This document shows, one piece after another, positions 49,193 through 59,755 of a DNA stretch of 64,000 bases. Made by a program: the position numbers and the translations under genes. The DNA comes from Ctena decussata. Taxonomy: Eukaryota; Mollusca; Bivalvia; Lucinida; Lucinidae. Under the pieces are notes generated by a model. The model did no database searches. It had not been told where the DNA came from and worked only from the letters and a program-made list of their open reading frames with translations. The DNA lies in contig OZ022507.1 in assembly GCA_963989385.1 (NCBI GenBank), forward strand, positions 58,539,400 to 58,603,399, written 5' to 3'. Position 1 is the stretch's first letter. Every line of letters starts with the position of its first letter.

Positions 49193-49415
49193 ATTTGCAG
49201 TGAAAGAACTTCTTCAGAATGACTTTTTCCTGGAGGACACTGGGCTGAAGGTAGAGGTCGCTAACACAGATGGTGAAGAGAAGGAGGGAGTCATTCAGCT
49301 ACGGCTTAGGGTCGTCGATCCAAAGAAGCGAAAAGACAAACATAAAGAGAATGAAGCGATCCAGTTTGACTTTGACACCAGTAATGACGTCCCAGAAAAT
49401 GTGGCTCAAGAAATG
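49193..49415 (+). CDS. Wnk: WNK kinase, window exon 5 (kinase end and autoinhibitory PF2-like domain)
   Basis: Encodes the last base of Arg215 and residues 216-289. It starts after TTGTTCTCCAG and ends in phase 0 before GTATGT. FAVKELLQNDFF (216-227) closes the kinase domain. The following segment, with LRLRVVDPKK, KENEAIQFDFD and DVPENVAQEM, matches the WNK autoinhibitory domain. That domain has the same fold as the PF2/CCT domain of SPAK/OSR1, which binds RFxV peptides. Phe273 and Phe275 (QFDF) match the paired phenylalanines that matter for autoinhibition in mammalian WNK1. The open frame extends upstream to 49056, but that part is intronic: there is a good branch and pyrimidine tract next to the acceptor, and the WNK match starts exactly at it. 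Confidence 0.95.
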
Positions 49416-49490
49416 GTATGTATGCACACGAGTCCTGAGTTTATACGATACTGAAGGTGTGAGAGTTCCTGTTTGATTCCCATGAAGACT

Positions 49491-49645
49491 TAGCCTTTCC
49501 AAAATGGGGTCTACTCTTTCAAGGAAAGAATTTGCTCCAAGAGGAGCAAATTCTTTCATTTAAGAGTTGACTCCCATTGAGAAGGGAGTCAGAAATGAAA
49601 ATGGCAGAGTTGTTTCCCCTGAAAGTGAACTCATTCACCTTGATG
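49491..49645. mobile_element. MITE-A copy close to exon 5 donor
   Basis: AAGGAAAGAATTTGCTCC-AAG-AGGAGCAAATTCTTTC core, with AAAATGGGGTCTACTC to the left and GAGAAGGGAGTCAGAAATGA to the right. It starts about 75 bases after the exon 5 donor. Confidence 0.75.
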
Positions 49646-49880
49646 CAAAGAAGGAAGACAGGTTACTGTAAAACACTTATATTTGGCGGCAGCAAAATTT
49701 GGCGGTTTTTAGAAATGAACCTTTTGGCGGATTTTTCTTTTTGGCGGTTTTGTGATTTCTCAAGAACAAAATATTTCTGCTGATCTCGTATATGGCTCTT
49801 AAGTTGAGCTTTGTATTGTCATGTTGATTAAAATAATAACAATAATTATTGTAACCATGTTACATTTTGCGTTACGGTAG

Positions 49881-51726
49881 TTATCCCCTCACACCACGAA
49901 GTGGTGAGGGGATATAGGTTTTGTCCCGTACGTAAGTACGTACGTAAGTACGTACGTATGTACGTACGTACGTACGTACGTACGTATGTACGTACGTACG
50001 TACGTATGTTCACCTTTTGTCAGCGCTCTAGCGCCTACATTTCTCAACGGATTTTGAAATAACTTCACACAAGTGTAGGGCATGACAATATCTCGAGCAA
50101 GTTCAACTTTCAGGGTGCTGCGCCCAAGGTCAAGGTCACTGTGGCTATTTTTAGAAAAACTTTGTCAGCGCTCTAGCGCCTACATTTTTCAACGGATTTT
50201 GAAATAACTTCACACAAGTGTAGGGCATGACAATATCTCGAGCAAGTTCGACTTTTAGGGTGCTGCGCCCAAGGTCAAGGTCACTGTGGCTATTTTTAGA
50301 AAAACTTTGTCAGCGCTCTAGCACCTACATTTCTCAACAGATTTTGAAATAACTTCACACAAATGTAGGGCATGACAATATCTCGAGCAAGTTCGACATT
50401 CAGGGTGCTGCGCCCAAGGTCAAGGTCACTGTGGCTATTTTTAGAAAAACTTTGTCAGCGCTCTAGCGCCTACATTTCTCAATGGATTTTGAAATAACTT
50501 CACACAAATGTAGGGCATGACAATATCTCAAGCAAGTTCGACTTTGAGGGTGCTGCACCCAAGGTCAAGGTCACTGTGGCTATTTTTAGAAAAACTTTGT
50601 CAGCGCTCTAGCGCCTACATTTCTCAATGGATTTTGAAATAACTTCACACAAATGTAGGGCATGACAATATCTCGAGCATGTTCGACTTTCAGGGTGCCG
50701 CACCCAAGATCAAGGTCACTGTGGCTATTTTTAGAAAAACTTTGTCACTGCTCTAGCGCCTACATTTCTCAACGGATTTAAAAATAACTTCACATAAATG
50801 TAAGACAAGACAATATCTCGAGCAAGTTTGACTTATAGGGGGCTGCGCCCAAGGTCACGGTCACTGTGGCTATTTTTAGAAAAACTTTGTCATCGCTGTA
50901 GCACCTACATTTCTCAACGGATTTTAAAATAACTTCACACAAATGTAGGGCATGACAATATCTCGAGCAAGTTTGACTTTCAGGGTTCTGCGCCCAAGGT
51001 CACTGTCGCTATTTTTAGAAAAACTTTGTCATCGCTGTAGCACCTACATTTCTCAACGGATTTTAAAATAACTTCACACAAATGTAGGGCAAGACAATAT
51101 CTCGAGCAAGTTCGACTTTCAGGGTTCTGCACCCAAGGTCAAGGTCACTGTGGCTATTTTTAGAAAAACTTTGTCACTGCTCTAGCGCCTACATTTCTCA
51201 ACGGATTTAAATATAACTTCACATAAATGTAAGACAAGACAATATCTCGAGCAAGTTTGACTTTCAGGGGGCTGCGCCCAAGGTCACGGTCACTGTGGCT
51301 ATTTTTAGAAAAACTTTGTCATCGCTGTAGCACCTACATTTCTCAACGGATTTTAAAATAACTTCACACAAATGTAGGGCATGACAATATCTCGAGCAAG
51401 TTTGACTTTCAGGGTTCTGCGCCCAAGGTCAAGGTCACTGTGGCTATTTTTAGAAAAACTTTGTCATCGCTGTAGCACCTACATTTCTCAACGGATTTTA
51501 AAATAACTTCACACAAATGTAGGGCAAGACAATATCTCGAGCAAGTTCGACTTTCAGGGTGCTGCGCTTAAAAGGTCAAGGTCACTAGCTATTTTTAGAA
51601 AAAATTTGTCATCGCTCTAGCCCCTACATGGATTTTAAAATAACTTCACACAAATGTAGGGTATGACAATATCTCGAGCAAGAAGTCTTGTGTGAGAGCA
51701 TTTGTATCGCCTGCGATGCCTTGTTA
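49881..51726 (+). mobile_element. H8: 12-monomer tandem-repeat element nested in a TA transposon
   Basis: Hairpin CCCCTCACACCAC-GAA-GTGGTGAGGGG, then GATATAGG and an (ACGT)n-like tract. Twelve monomers of about 145 bp (starts near 50020 to 51615) carry TACATTTCTCAACGGATTTT, AATATCTCGAGCAAG, CCAAGGTCAAGGTCACTG and GGCTATTTTTAGAAAAACTT. The 3' end is GTATCGC-CT-GCGATGC then CTTGTTA. It lies wholly inside the 49666-52060 element. Confidence 0.85.
49926..50009. repeat. (ACGT)n-like self-complementary tract
   Basis: GTACGTAAGTACGTACGTAA and further ACGT units with occasional T insertions, just inside H8's 5' hairpin. Any strand can fold on itself. Confidence 0.85.
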
Positions 51727-52820
51727 ATTGGTTAAAATGAACAAATACAAATACAAACAGATTTTGTGTTCTTTCTGATTTAATCAACTTATTATTGAAA
51801 CACTAATTAGTATGGTGAGAACATTTTCATACTCTGTTCCCTCCCACTTGTTGTTTGCGAGGCATCTTCTTTTGCACTAATATATGTGATGGGTATTAGC
51901 TTTGATATTTTGGTAGAGGACGTAGGATTATATGCTCAAAAATATTTTTTCTTCTTTTAGTATCATGAGTTTATATTGGCAGCATTTTAATTTGGCGATT
52001 TTCCTCTTTTCCGCCAATATCGCCAAAATAAAGTGACCGCCAAATATAAGTGTTTTACAGTACTGCATGGTTTATGGGCTTATTAGAGTCTTTGCTGCTT
52101 GCTCATGCGTAAGGTACATTTTTCATGTGATGTAGCTCCTTTGTGCTTATTTTGATTCCTTTCCCTTGGGCTTTAAATACTTTGCAGAAAAGTGCATGTT
52201 TGCAAATAGTGAGCGGTTTGGCATTGGTAAAGGAGCTGGAATGATCAAGTGAAACATTCATTCAGTGAGTCATTGACAGAAATACTTCATTTACATGAAG
52301 AAGAGCCATTTCTTGACAAAACCCTCTTAAGACCAACTTCATACCTGAACTAGCCTGCTCACATGCAGTCTAGTCAGGGATATGGCTGGCTTTTTAAGAT
52401 CCATAAGGTCATACCATTGTCAGGGTGGGCAGCCTTTATCCCGACAGACATGACATGCGTAGGCTGATGTTGTCATGGGCAGTTTGCATATGCCATAAGA
52501 TGGATTTGTCTTGACAAGGCACGTATATTTAACCTTGTGTAAAATTATCTTATCACATGTTGTAGGGGTGAAAAAGTATCCTTTCTGCGCTGTCATTATG
52601 AATGGCTAGTTGCTGCTGCCAAATAAATTTGATATCAACAAATTTAGCTGTGACAAGCATAATGGGCCTGTTATGTAACACATAACTTTATGAGAAGGGT
52701 AGGCTTAACCCAGTCCGCTCATCTGTTCAGGTTGGAAAGAGCCTGTGCTGTTCATTCAGTCACTTTGATGCCAGTTTTCCAGTTTGCTGAAAAGTTGACC
52801 AGTCTTTGTCTATTTTATTT

Positions 52821-53059
52821 GAGCCGCAACATGATAAAACCAACAAAGTGGCATGTGTGCTCAGCGAAGACTCTATCCAGCCTAGGCATGCACACAGTCT
52901 GATCAGAGTCTTTGCTGTCAGCATGGAGGTAGCTTAGCCACTCAGCTACCCTATAAGCACAAATCAAAGACTCTGATCAGACTGGGTGGATGCCCAGGCT
53001 GATCGAAGTCTTGGCTGGGCACACATGCGACTTTGTTAGATTTGTTGTGTCGCGGCTCA
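52821..53059. mobile_element. MITE-C copy
   Basis: GAGCCGCAACATGATAAAAC to TTTGTTGTGTCGCGGCTC, with mirrored CTGATCAGAGTC / GACTCTGATCAG. Confidence 0.78.
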
Positions 53060-53912
53060 TTTGTGCTTGTATGGATCCATATGCACAAATTCAAATGTCA
53101 AGTTCATATATTGGCATAAGCTCAAGCTATTTGGATTTTGTGAACATATGGTATGTTACAACTTAGTCATCATTTGAAAATGATTTAAAATTCGGTCACT
53201 TGTTTTTTGGCTACATCATGGGAAAACTTCACGGTGGGGTATATGCACAATGCAGTGGATCAGGTCTTCTGTTCACATTTTCATTTGGTCAGAAAAGTCT
53301 GCAGTTTGCTTGTTGAGGCTAACTGCATATGCCAAAACCAGCCTGCATAGGCTGATATTGGCATGTATAGTTGTTTTCAGTCTGCCATCCAACAGGTTAA
53401 TTCAGTTATAAAATGAGGTTAATCCCTTCTAGAACCCTAGATATCTAAATCAGTCTTCTGAAGTTCTGCTGTTAGGCAGGTTTTCCCTTGCAGTACAACC
53501 TCTGTGTTATAGCCAACCGAATATGGTATTTTGTCTTTGCACATTATATGCACAATCAAACATGCACAAACATTGGGGATCATATTAATGTTAGCCTGGT
53601 AATGAAAGACGATTTTAGTCATTTTCTTTAAAACCTATACTTATAATTGTCATGTGTAGGAGTTCACTGTAACATCTGGAAGAATGAATAAGCATGAGAT
53701 ATCCTCTTAGGCACAAAGTTAGCTACACCATAAGAAGAAATTTCTTCTTGCATCCAGTAGCATCTGTGAACAATGAGGATACAAATCAGCCAGTGTGTCT
53801 GTGCAGTCTGATCAGAATACTACTTCTCTTGCTTCAGCGCTGATTCTAAGGAATCTGATCTAGTTCTTTACTGTTGGCTGAAACATGTTTATCCTGATAT
53901 GCATGCATATTT

Positions 53913-54149
53913 GAGCTATGACACGACAAAATGAACAAAGTGGCATGTGGGCCCTGGGAAGACTTAGATCAGCCTGGGCATCCCCTCGTTGGAGCAGGGT
54001 TTGGCTGTCAGCATGGAGGTTCTTTAGACCCTTAGCTACCCTTTAAGCCCAGAACAAAGACTCTGATCAGGCTGGGCAGATGTCCAGGCTGATCTGAGAC
54101 TTTGCTGGGTGCACATGCCACTTTGTTGGTTTTGTCATGTTGCGGCTTA
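53913..54149. mobile_element. MITE-C copy next to exon 6
   Basis: GAGCTATGACACGACAAAAT to TTTTGTCATGTTGCGGCT. Its right end lies about 80 bases before exon 6. Confidence 0.75.
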
Positions 54150-54229
54150 TCTTATGGTAAGTATTAACTCATCATGTATAGTTTTGCAATTTAATTCAGT
54201 TGTACTTTACTGTAACATATATTTCCCAG

Positions 54230-54301
54230 GTAAAATCTGGCTTCCTCCAAGAAGAAGATGTAAGAATAGTCAGCAAGCAGATTAAAGACAGAATTACACA
54301 G
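54230..54301 (+). CDS. Wnk: WNK kinase, window exon 6 (end of autoinhibitory domain)
   Basis: A 72-base, 24-codon exon in phase 0 at both ends, between ATTTCCCAG and GTAAAG. It encodes residues 290-313, starting VKSGFLQEEDVRIVSKQI and ending KDRITQ. In mammalian WNKs the autoinhibitory domain likewise continues DVAQEMVESGYV into a segment ending AIKDRV, so this completes the PF2-like fold. It is too short for ordinary ORF calling and was found by reading the family wording next to splice signals. Being symmetric 0-0, it could be skipped without frame loss. Skipping would remove the domain's last helix. Confidence 0.9.
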
Positions 54302-54419
54302 GTAAAGTTTTATCAGTGTTACAGGTACACACATATTTCAGTCGAAATATTGCCATGGTAGTGCTGCAAGTTGCCTTTCGATAAATGCCTAAAAAATGCC
54401 CACTGATACCTCAGACTGA

Positions 54420-54565
54420 GCCCCATTTGAAGTTTGTAATTATCTGTTCATCAAAAAATGCCATATTGTTGTGCCTCACTGAGGCAGTTCTAATTTAATT
54501 TTTCAACACATGTTTATGGAGAAATACAATTATCCTGGAACTATTATCAAAACTCTTACAGCATA
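54420..54565. mobile_element. MITE-B, decayed centre
   Basis: CCTCACTGAGGCAGTTCTAA, then TTCAACACATGTTTATGGAG and AATACAATTATCCT, resembling the right half of the family. Confidence 0.4.
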
Positions 54566-55084
54566 ATCGTAAAGACCGGCTTATCAGTAGCATGAACCTT
54601 ACTAGTCATATCCTCTCTACCATTAGTAACAGTCATGTACCTAAGATAACGTGTCCATCCTACAAGCCTACAGGCTGAGTTGTTTGTAACAGCTGGTACT
54701 TACATGATCTTACTAAGCAAATGCAAAAAGAGAGAAAAAAATGTGTGGTCTTAAGGTGTTTGCTTTGTGAATGGAAATAGTGTTCTATACTAAAGAAACA
54801 AAAGTTAAAGAAAATTTTTAGCTGTGTCTCATGAAAGGTAACCTTTTGGTATGTTCAGACAGTGAATACTCAGATATTGTGAATTTGTGTAGATTTATCA
54901 TTTGTCATAGAGATTTCTGATAATCCATGGGCGGAAAGACTGAACAGAGAATGCTGACGAGAGATGTGCAGGCTGGTTTGAGTCTTTCTTGTTTGTGCCT
55001 GCTGAAATCTTTTTCCTTGGTATGGCTTAAACTCCTGTTACAGCTGGCTGTTTGAGTTTTTGCTGAGTCTGAACTAACTTATTA

Positions 55085-55380
55085 AGGTCATTGGGTACAC
55101 TTTCAGGGGAAGCAACTCTGACATTCATATTTGCCTCCCTTCTCAGAGGAAGTCAAATCTTAAAAGAATTTTCTCCACTGGGAGCAAATTCTTTCTTGAG
55201 AAGAGAGCAAATTCTTTCTTAAAAGAGTTGATTTCTCCTCTTGGAGCATATTCTTTCCCGAAAGGTTTGTTTCTTTTTGGAAGGATTTCATTTTCCAGAA
55301 AAGCAAACAGGAAGTCACAAAAGTTGTCTCCCTTTGAAGAAATGGAGATAAAAGAATTACTTTATACCCAGACACCTTAG
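55085..55380. mobile_element. MITE-A, expanded centre
   Basis: GGGTACACTTTCAGGGGAAG on the left and AGGAAGTCACAAAAGTTGTC on the right enclose three GGAGCAAATTCTTTC-like words instead of two, so the centre has rearranged. Confidence 0.65.
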
Positions 55381-56608
55381 TGTTTATGTGTATGGCTGCA
55401 CTTTCAAGAGAGATAGATTTGACCTAGAACTGTTTTGCCGCCTTCCTTAGAGGAAAGGCTGTGCTTGCTCAGTTCTTTTGAAGAGTAGTCCCTTTTAAGA
55501 AGGACTCGTCTACCAGGGAAATCAAAATCTACTCATTAAATTAAAAGTCGTGTTTGTTATGAAAATGTGAGTTCAAAAACCATGGCATTGTACTGATACA
55601 CCTTAGCAATGGTTTTCATTAGCATCATTAAAAGTCATTGCACTTTCTTCGAAAGGTAAAGTAGGAGAAAAATGAGAAAATCAATATTGCAGCTCTATTT
55701 TATACCTGTAATTTTGTTACTGATTGAGTGCCAGGCAGATCTGAGTAGAAAGGATCTTTCGATGTCAAGAGTGAACAGTTGGATTGGTTTGCACAGTTGC
55801 ACTGTCTGCATTGAACCATTTGTGTTTTCACGCACACTGCTTGTGAACTTGGTAGAAAACACTTGTAAAATCCCATCATACAATGATTATTCACTGGTTA
55901 GTATGGGATTGTGCTGTTTGAACATGTGACAAGATACTTTTGGCTGGGTTCTGGCACATGTAGTCAGTGTGCCAGTGTGCTGAAAATGTTTTGCTTAATT
56001 GCGCTTATCAGATGTGCATGCTGGATGACGTAGTTTCTCACATGTTAATGCAGCAAAGGTGAAAAGCTTATAAACTGATTGGTATCATTGTGTTAATCTC
56101 GGAAAGTTCGAGGTGAAAATGAACCATACCAGGTCCATGAATTAGCAGCTAAAACTTGTAAGGTCCATGTATGAGTTGAAGATGTATAAGGCACATATGC
56201 CAAGTGAACTGCCAGACACACTGAAGTGTCATCATCGCCGTCAGTTGCGTCATCAGTGACATCATTTTGCAACAGATATTCCTTTTTTTTTAATTGCCAC
56301 GTTTAAAGAATAATATTTCTTACAATTCCTTGTCTAAAACTTTATTACAAAATTGCGTAGAACTTGCACAGTATTTTCGTATAGAATTTCATGAGCTAAT
56401 TAAGCAATACAGATAATTGCAGGTGATGTCTTATTGTGTCTGGAGTCTTTTACAAAATGTGACAGCTTAGAAAAAAAAAAGAAAAAAAAAAAGATATGCT
56501 GACATGGAATGCTCAGCTAATGTCTGATTGTAGTGCACTTAGAATGAGATGTTTCTGTTACGTTAACTGTCACCACTATAGATATAAAGCTCCAGATTAG
56601 GGACACAT

Positions 56609-56849
56609 ATGAGGCGCATCTACACAAAACCTACAAAGTGGCATGTGTGCTCAGCAAAGTCTCAGATCAGCCTGGGCAGTTGCCCAGTTTGATCAGTCTT
56701 TGCTATGCACTTATAGGGTAGCTAAGATTCTAAGCTAGCTCCATGTGCACAGCAAACACTCTGATTAGACAGGGCACTGCACAGGATGATCTGAGACTTC
56801 GCTTGGGGGCACATTCCATTTTTGTTTGTTTTGTCGTGTCACAGGCTCA
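56609..56849. mobile_element. MITE-C copy
   Basis: GAGGCGCATCTACACAAAAC to TTTGTCGTGTCACAGGCTC. More diverged than its neighbours. Confidence 0.7.
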
Positions 56850-56889
56850 TTTGATGATATGTTTGGGACAGAAAGTCATATTTCTCTTA

Positions 56890-57110
56890 AAGGTGTATTG
56901 GTACACCTCCATGTTTTTGGCCATTGTACAAAGAGGAACAACTGTGCCTTCGGGTTGGCATCCTTGGACTACAAAACATTCCCAGAAAGGTGCAACTTTT
57001 TAAGAATTCATTCCTACAAGTGCAAGTTCTGTAAGAGGTGACCTTACTTGAGAAGGGAGGCAAAAAAAATACAAGAGTTGGTTCCCTTAAATGGTACTCA
57101 TCCACCTAAT
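56890..57110. mobile_element. MITE-A, diverged
   Basis: AAAGGTGTATTGGTACACCT begins it and GAGAAGGGAGGCAAAAAA plus TGGTACTCATCCACCT ends it. The central palindrome has decayed. It ends about 110 bases before exon 7. Confidence 0.5.
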
Positions 57111-57221
57111 GGTCTGTTCAGAGTCACATGCATTTGCATACATAGCTCTGTAGAGGTAAAATCTGTATTCTAATTTCCACAGACTAAATTGGTAAATATA
57201 GAAACTTGCTAAATGTTGCAG

Positions 57222-57479
57222 GTTAAGAAAGAGAAAGACAGAAAAGCTGTGAGTTCACAGAGCAAGACCAGTGATGCAGACAGCCAGCAGTCCAGTAGCA
57301 GTGTCAGTGATACGTCGTCTGTTCAATTTGGGGTTAAAGGAAGCTCGGGTCAACAGTCTGCACCCCACTCTCAGATCTCCACAGCTGGTACTGTTCAGTC
57401 ACAACCCCAGCAGTCCTCACAACAACAGCAACAACAGCCACATCCAACACCTTCAGCCACACAACAGCCAGCACAAGTG
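57222..57479 (+). CDS. Wnk: WNK kinase, window exon 7 (basic linker, Ser/Gln-rich tail start)
   Basis: Encodes residues 314-399 in phase 0 at both ends, between AAATGTTGCAG and GTAAGG. It opens with a basic stretch, VKKEKDRKA, comparable in place to the KRKREQR segment after the autoinhibitory domain in vertebrate WNK1. It then becomes Ser-rich (QQSSSSVSDTSSVQ) and Gln/Pro/Ser-rich, with a run of six Gln. No globular domain is visible, so this is an intrinsically disordered linker. If the following 331-base intron is retained, the frame stays open to a stop at 57579-57581 and adds 33 unrelated residues. That is a possible truncated isoform, not the favoured reading. Confidence 0.9.
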
Positions 57480-57810
57480 GTAAGGGCTGTTAGTTATGAT
57501 ACTGTAGTAATAACTCAGCATATTGGGAAAACTAAACCGTTAACTGACCTGTATGATTATGCAAATGTTTTTGATGTATAAATGTTCATGTTTTTGCAGT
57601 CATTCTAAATGGGAGAATGCAAAAAGATATGAAGAACAGTTAGAAAAAAACTTAAAAAAAGAAAAAAAAAAGAAACATAGTACATGTACCTGTAAATATG
57701 TCCAAAATGGAAAATAATGCAGTGTTTAAACTAGTATGATCTGGGTAAATCAGTTTGGATCTTGGTGATGGGACCATTTCTGAAACTGATTTATAATTTT
57801 ATTTCATTAG
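57480..57810 (+). other. Short WNK intron between exons 7 and 8
   Basis: GT-AG intron of 331 bases, phase 0, the only one without a recognisable transposable element. It carries an A-rich tract at about 57645-57675 and ends in a tandem TAG-CAG acceptor. Confidence 0.88.
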
Positions 57811-57813
57811 CAG
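57808..57813 (+). promoter_or_regulatory. Tandem NAGNAG splice acceptor
   Basis: The acceptor of exon 8 reads TAGCAG. Using the first AG includes a glutamine codon, and using the second drops exactly that codon with no frame change. Which site dominates cannot be told from sequence. Confidence 0.7.
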
Positions 57814-58033
57814 AGCCATGCAGGACAACAGCCTCAAACTTCCGCACCGGCTCCTGCACAACAACAACAACAACAGCAGCAACAACAACAGCCAGTACCC
57901 CAGCAGTATCAGCAGTCAGCATTTCCAGGCCAGACTCCTCAGCAGATGGGATACCAACAAGCCTCCCAGCAGCCTGGATACCAAGGACAAGGCTCTCTTC
58001 AGCAGGGAGGTCAGCAGCAAATTTATCAGCAAG
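57811..58033 (+). CDS. Wnk: WNK kinase, window exon 8 (poly-Gln tail)
   Basis: Encodes residues 400-473 and the first base of Gly474. It starts after TTTCATTAG in phase 0 and ends in phase 1 before GTAACT. Glutamine makes up 35 of the 74 residues, with one run of 11 (mixed CAA and CAG codons), followed by PVPQQYQQ and tyrosine-spaced repeats such as MGYQQ, QPGYQGQG and QIYQQ. The tyrosine/glycine/glutamine pattern is prion-like. The acceptor is a tandem TAGCAG, so the first Gln may be optional. A 67-base palindrome starts about seven bases after the exon end. Coding status rests on phase, the match in composition to exons 9 and 10, and the absence of stops. Confidence 0.88.
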
Positions 58034-58040
58034 GTAACTT

Positions 58041-58107
58041 AACCCTATTGCACCCAGAAAGGCCAAAATTGTATACAATTTTGGTCTTTCTGAGTGCAAT
58101 AGGGTTT
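58041..58107. repeat. 67-base palindrome at the exon 8 donor
   Basis: AACCCTATTGCACCCAGAAA starts it, and CTTTCTGAGTGCAATAGGGTT mirrors it with one mismatch region. The centre is AAATTGTATACAATTT. A half copy (GGCCATTCTGAATGCAATAG) lies at about 37016-37036. Confidence 0.8.
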
Positions 58108-58409
58108 AAAAGAATGAATAAAGCAAATCGTGACTGGAGTGCATTTCCCATGACTTTTGAGATAGGCAGCTGCAAATGTTTACTTCTGAGCTAGTCTGTG
58201 CATCTTTTCACTCTAGTATTAGACACTTAAAATTTTAGGTGTTCAGAATTAATTGGTTTTATCAGAATTACGTAGCGGCACACTTTAATTTTGGGGCTGT
58301 CACAATTTTAGATTTCTGTCTAGCTGCTCTGTAAATGTCATTTGAAAACAGAATATTGGCACACTTACATAGATTTATAGCTTGGCTGGATGGATGGATG
58401 ACTTATGAT

Positions 58410-59559
58410 TTTACGTCCTTTTTATGAAAAACGGGACGTATATTGTTATGGCGCTGCCGTCCGTCCGTCCGGGGTAAACTTTTTGTTTCAGGATAACTCC
58501 TCCTACAGTTTACATCCAATCGAGCTGAAACTTGGTATATAGTAAGACTATGAGGTGGACCAGCGCATATTGTTTCGAGGTTACACTCCAATGATTTTTA
58601 GCGGAGTTACAGCCCTTCACTTAGAATTTTTGGGGTGTTCATTTCCGGATAACTCCTCCTATAGTTTTCATCCAATTAAGCTGAAACTTTGTAAACAGTA
58701 AGACTACGATGTGGAGTAGCGCATATTATACGGAAAATTTGCTGCGACGATTTTTAGCAGAGTTACAGCCCTTTGAAAAAACACGTCTATGGCAGTTTGT
58801 ATGGCAATTCTTTAGCATTCCATAACTTGGTTACTCTTTGGAATATCATGATGAAACTTTATAACAATGTATATGAGGTTAAGACAATGTGTCTCATACA
58901 AGAATGGTTACTCCCCTTGTCTTAGATTTTGAGTTACCTCCCTTTGATTATTTTCTCAATTTATATTTGTACACCTCATATCTAACTAACCCTTTGGACT
59001 ATTGTGATGAAACTTGATAGTGATGTATATCAGGCTGACGCAATATGTCACATATAAGAACAATTGCCTCCCCTTACTTTTATTTTGAGTAACCTCCCTT
59101 TGAATATTTTCTAAGGCTATTCTTATGCAAGCGATAAGTAGGCAACCGTATGGAATATCTTGATGAAAATTTATAGCAATGTGTATAAGGTTGAGGCTGT
59201 GTGTCTTATATAAGAATAATTGCTCCCCCTTCCTTACTTATGGAGTTACATCCCTTTGATTAATTTCTACGTCTATTCTTGGGCAAGTCATTACTAGGTA
59301 ACCGTATGGAATATCTTGACGAAACTTTATAGCAATGTGTATTAGGTTGAGACAGTATGTCTAATAAAAGAATAATTGCTTCCCCTTCCTTATTTTTTTT
59401 AGTTACATCCCTTTGATTACTTTTTTAAGGCTTTTCTTTTGAGAACCTTAATGTTAGGAATGTCTGATAAACTTGATAGCAATGTAGACAAGGATGAAAC
59501 GGTGCAAAAAAAAACATTCAGAAACGGGTGTATATTGCCCCGCTTGCGGAGCTCTTGTT
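58410..59559 (+). mobile_element. H9: ACGGACGT-type tandem-repeat element
   Basis: Starts TTTTACGTCCTTTTTATGAA, continues AAAACGGGACGTATATTGTT, then ATGGCGCTG and (CGTC)n. Irregular monomers carry AACTCCTCCTA, GGAATATCTTGATGAAACTTT and TTACATCCCTTTGATTA. It ends CCGCTTGCGGAGCTCTTGTT. Sister of H10. Confidence 0.78.
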
Positions 59560-59563
59560 AACA

Positions 59564-59723
59564 GTATTTCATTCATGTCAGGAAGATGGCTGGGTGATAA
59601 TGAAAGGCTGTGTGCAATGGAACTTCGTTTACAATTGAGAAGATTCCAGCCCACAGCCGTGCTCGAACCCAGGTTTGCTAGATCAGCAGGCCAAGTCTTA
59701 ACCTACTGAGCTACAGGGGCTCC
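59564..59723 (-). mobile_element. SINE-B (second tRNA-derived family)
   Basis: Read on the reverse strand it starts GGAGCCCCTGTAGCTCAGTA (A-box-like). It then has a B-box-like CCTGGGTTCGAGCACG and a body with GTAAACGAAGTTCCATTGCA and TTTCATTATCACC. It directly follows the end of H9. Confidence 0.75.
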
Positions 59724-59755
59724 TTAATAACTTGGTGTGATAATGAAATGGATAT

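Larger units (their letters stand above)
49666..52060. mobile_element. TA-flanked inverted-repeat transposon, split by H8
   Basis: Terminal inverted repeats start CTGTAAAACACTTATATTTG (left 49666, right ending 52060) and stay identical for about 24 bases. Further GGCGG/CCGCC words lie just inside. Both ends touch a TA (49664-49665 and 52061-52062), as in Tc1/mariner-type insertions. Without H8 the element would be roughly 550 bp with no coding capacity, hence a MITE. Confidence 0.82.
49416..54229 (+). other. WNK intron between exons 5 and 6
   Basis: GT-AG intron, phase 0. MITE-A begins about 80 bases after the donor. It is followed by a TA-flanked transposon (49666-52060) split by H8, then two MITE-C copies (52821-53059 and 53913-54149), the second ending about 80 bases before the next exon. 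52070-52800 and 53070-53900 show nothing else. Confidence 0.85.
54302..57221 (+). other. WNK intron between exons 6 and 7
   Basis: GT-AG intron, phase 0. It contains a decayed MITE-B (54420-54565), two MITE-A copies (55085-55380 and 56890-57110) and a MITE-C (56609-56849). 55400-56600 has only A-rich simple sequence near 56470-56500. Confidence 0.85.

Noticed and set aside
49192..49204. RFAV as an RFxV docking motif for SPAK/OSR1
   Set aside because: Residues 215-218 lie in the last part of the folded kinase domain, where the family has related residues (RYSI), so they are probably not exposed as a docking peptide.
49881..51726. CRISPR-like array
   Set aside because: Units of about 145 bp are continuous tandem monomers without short repeat and unique spacer alternation, in an animal intron.
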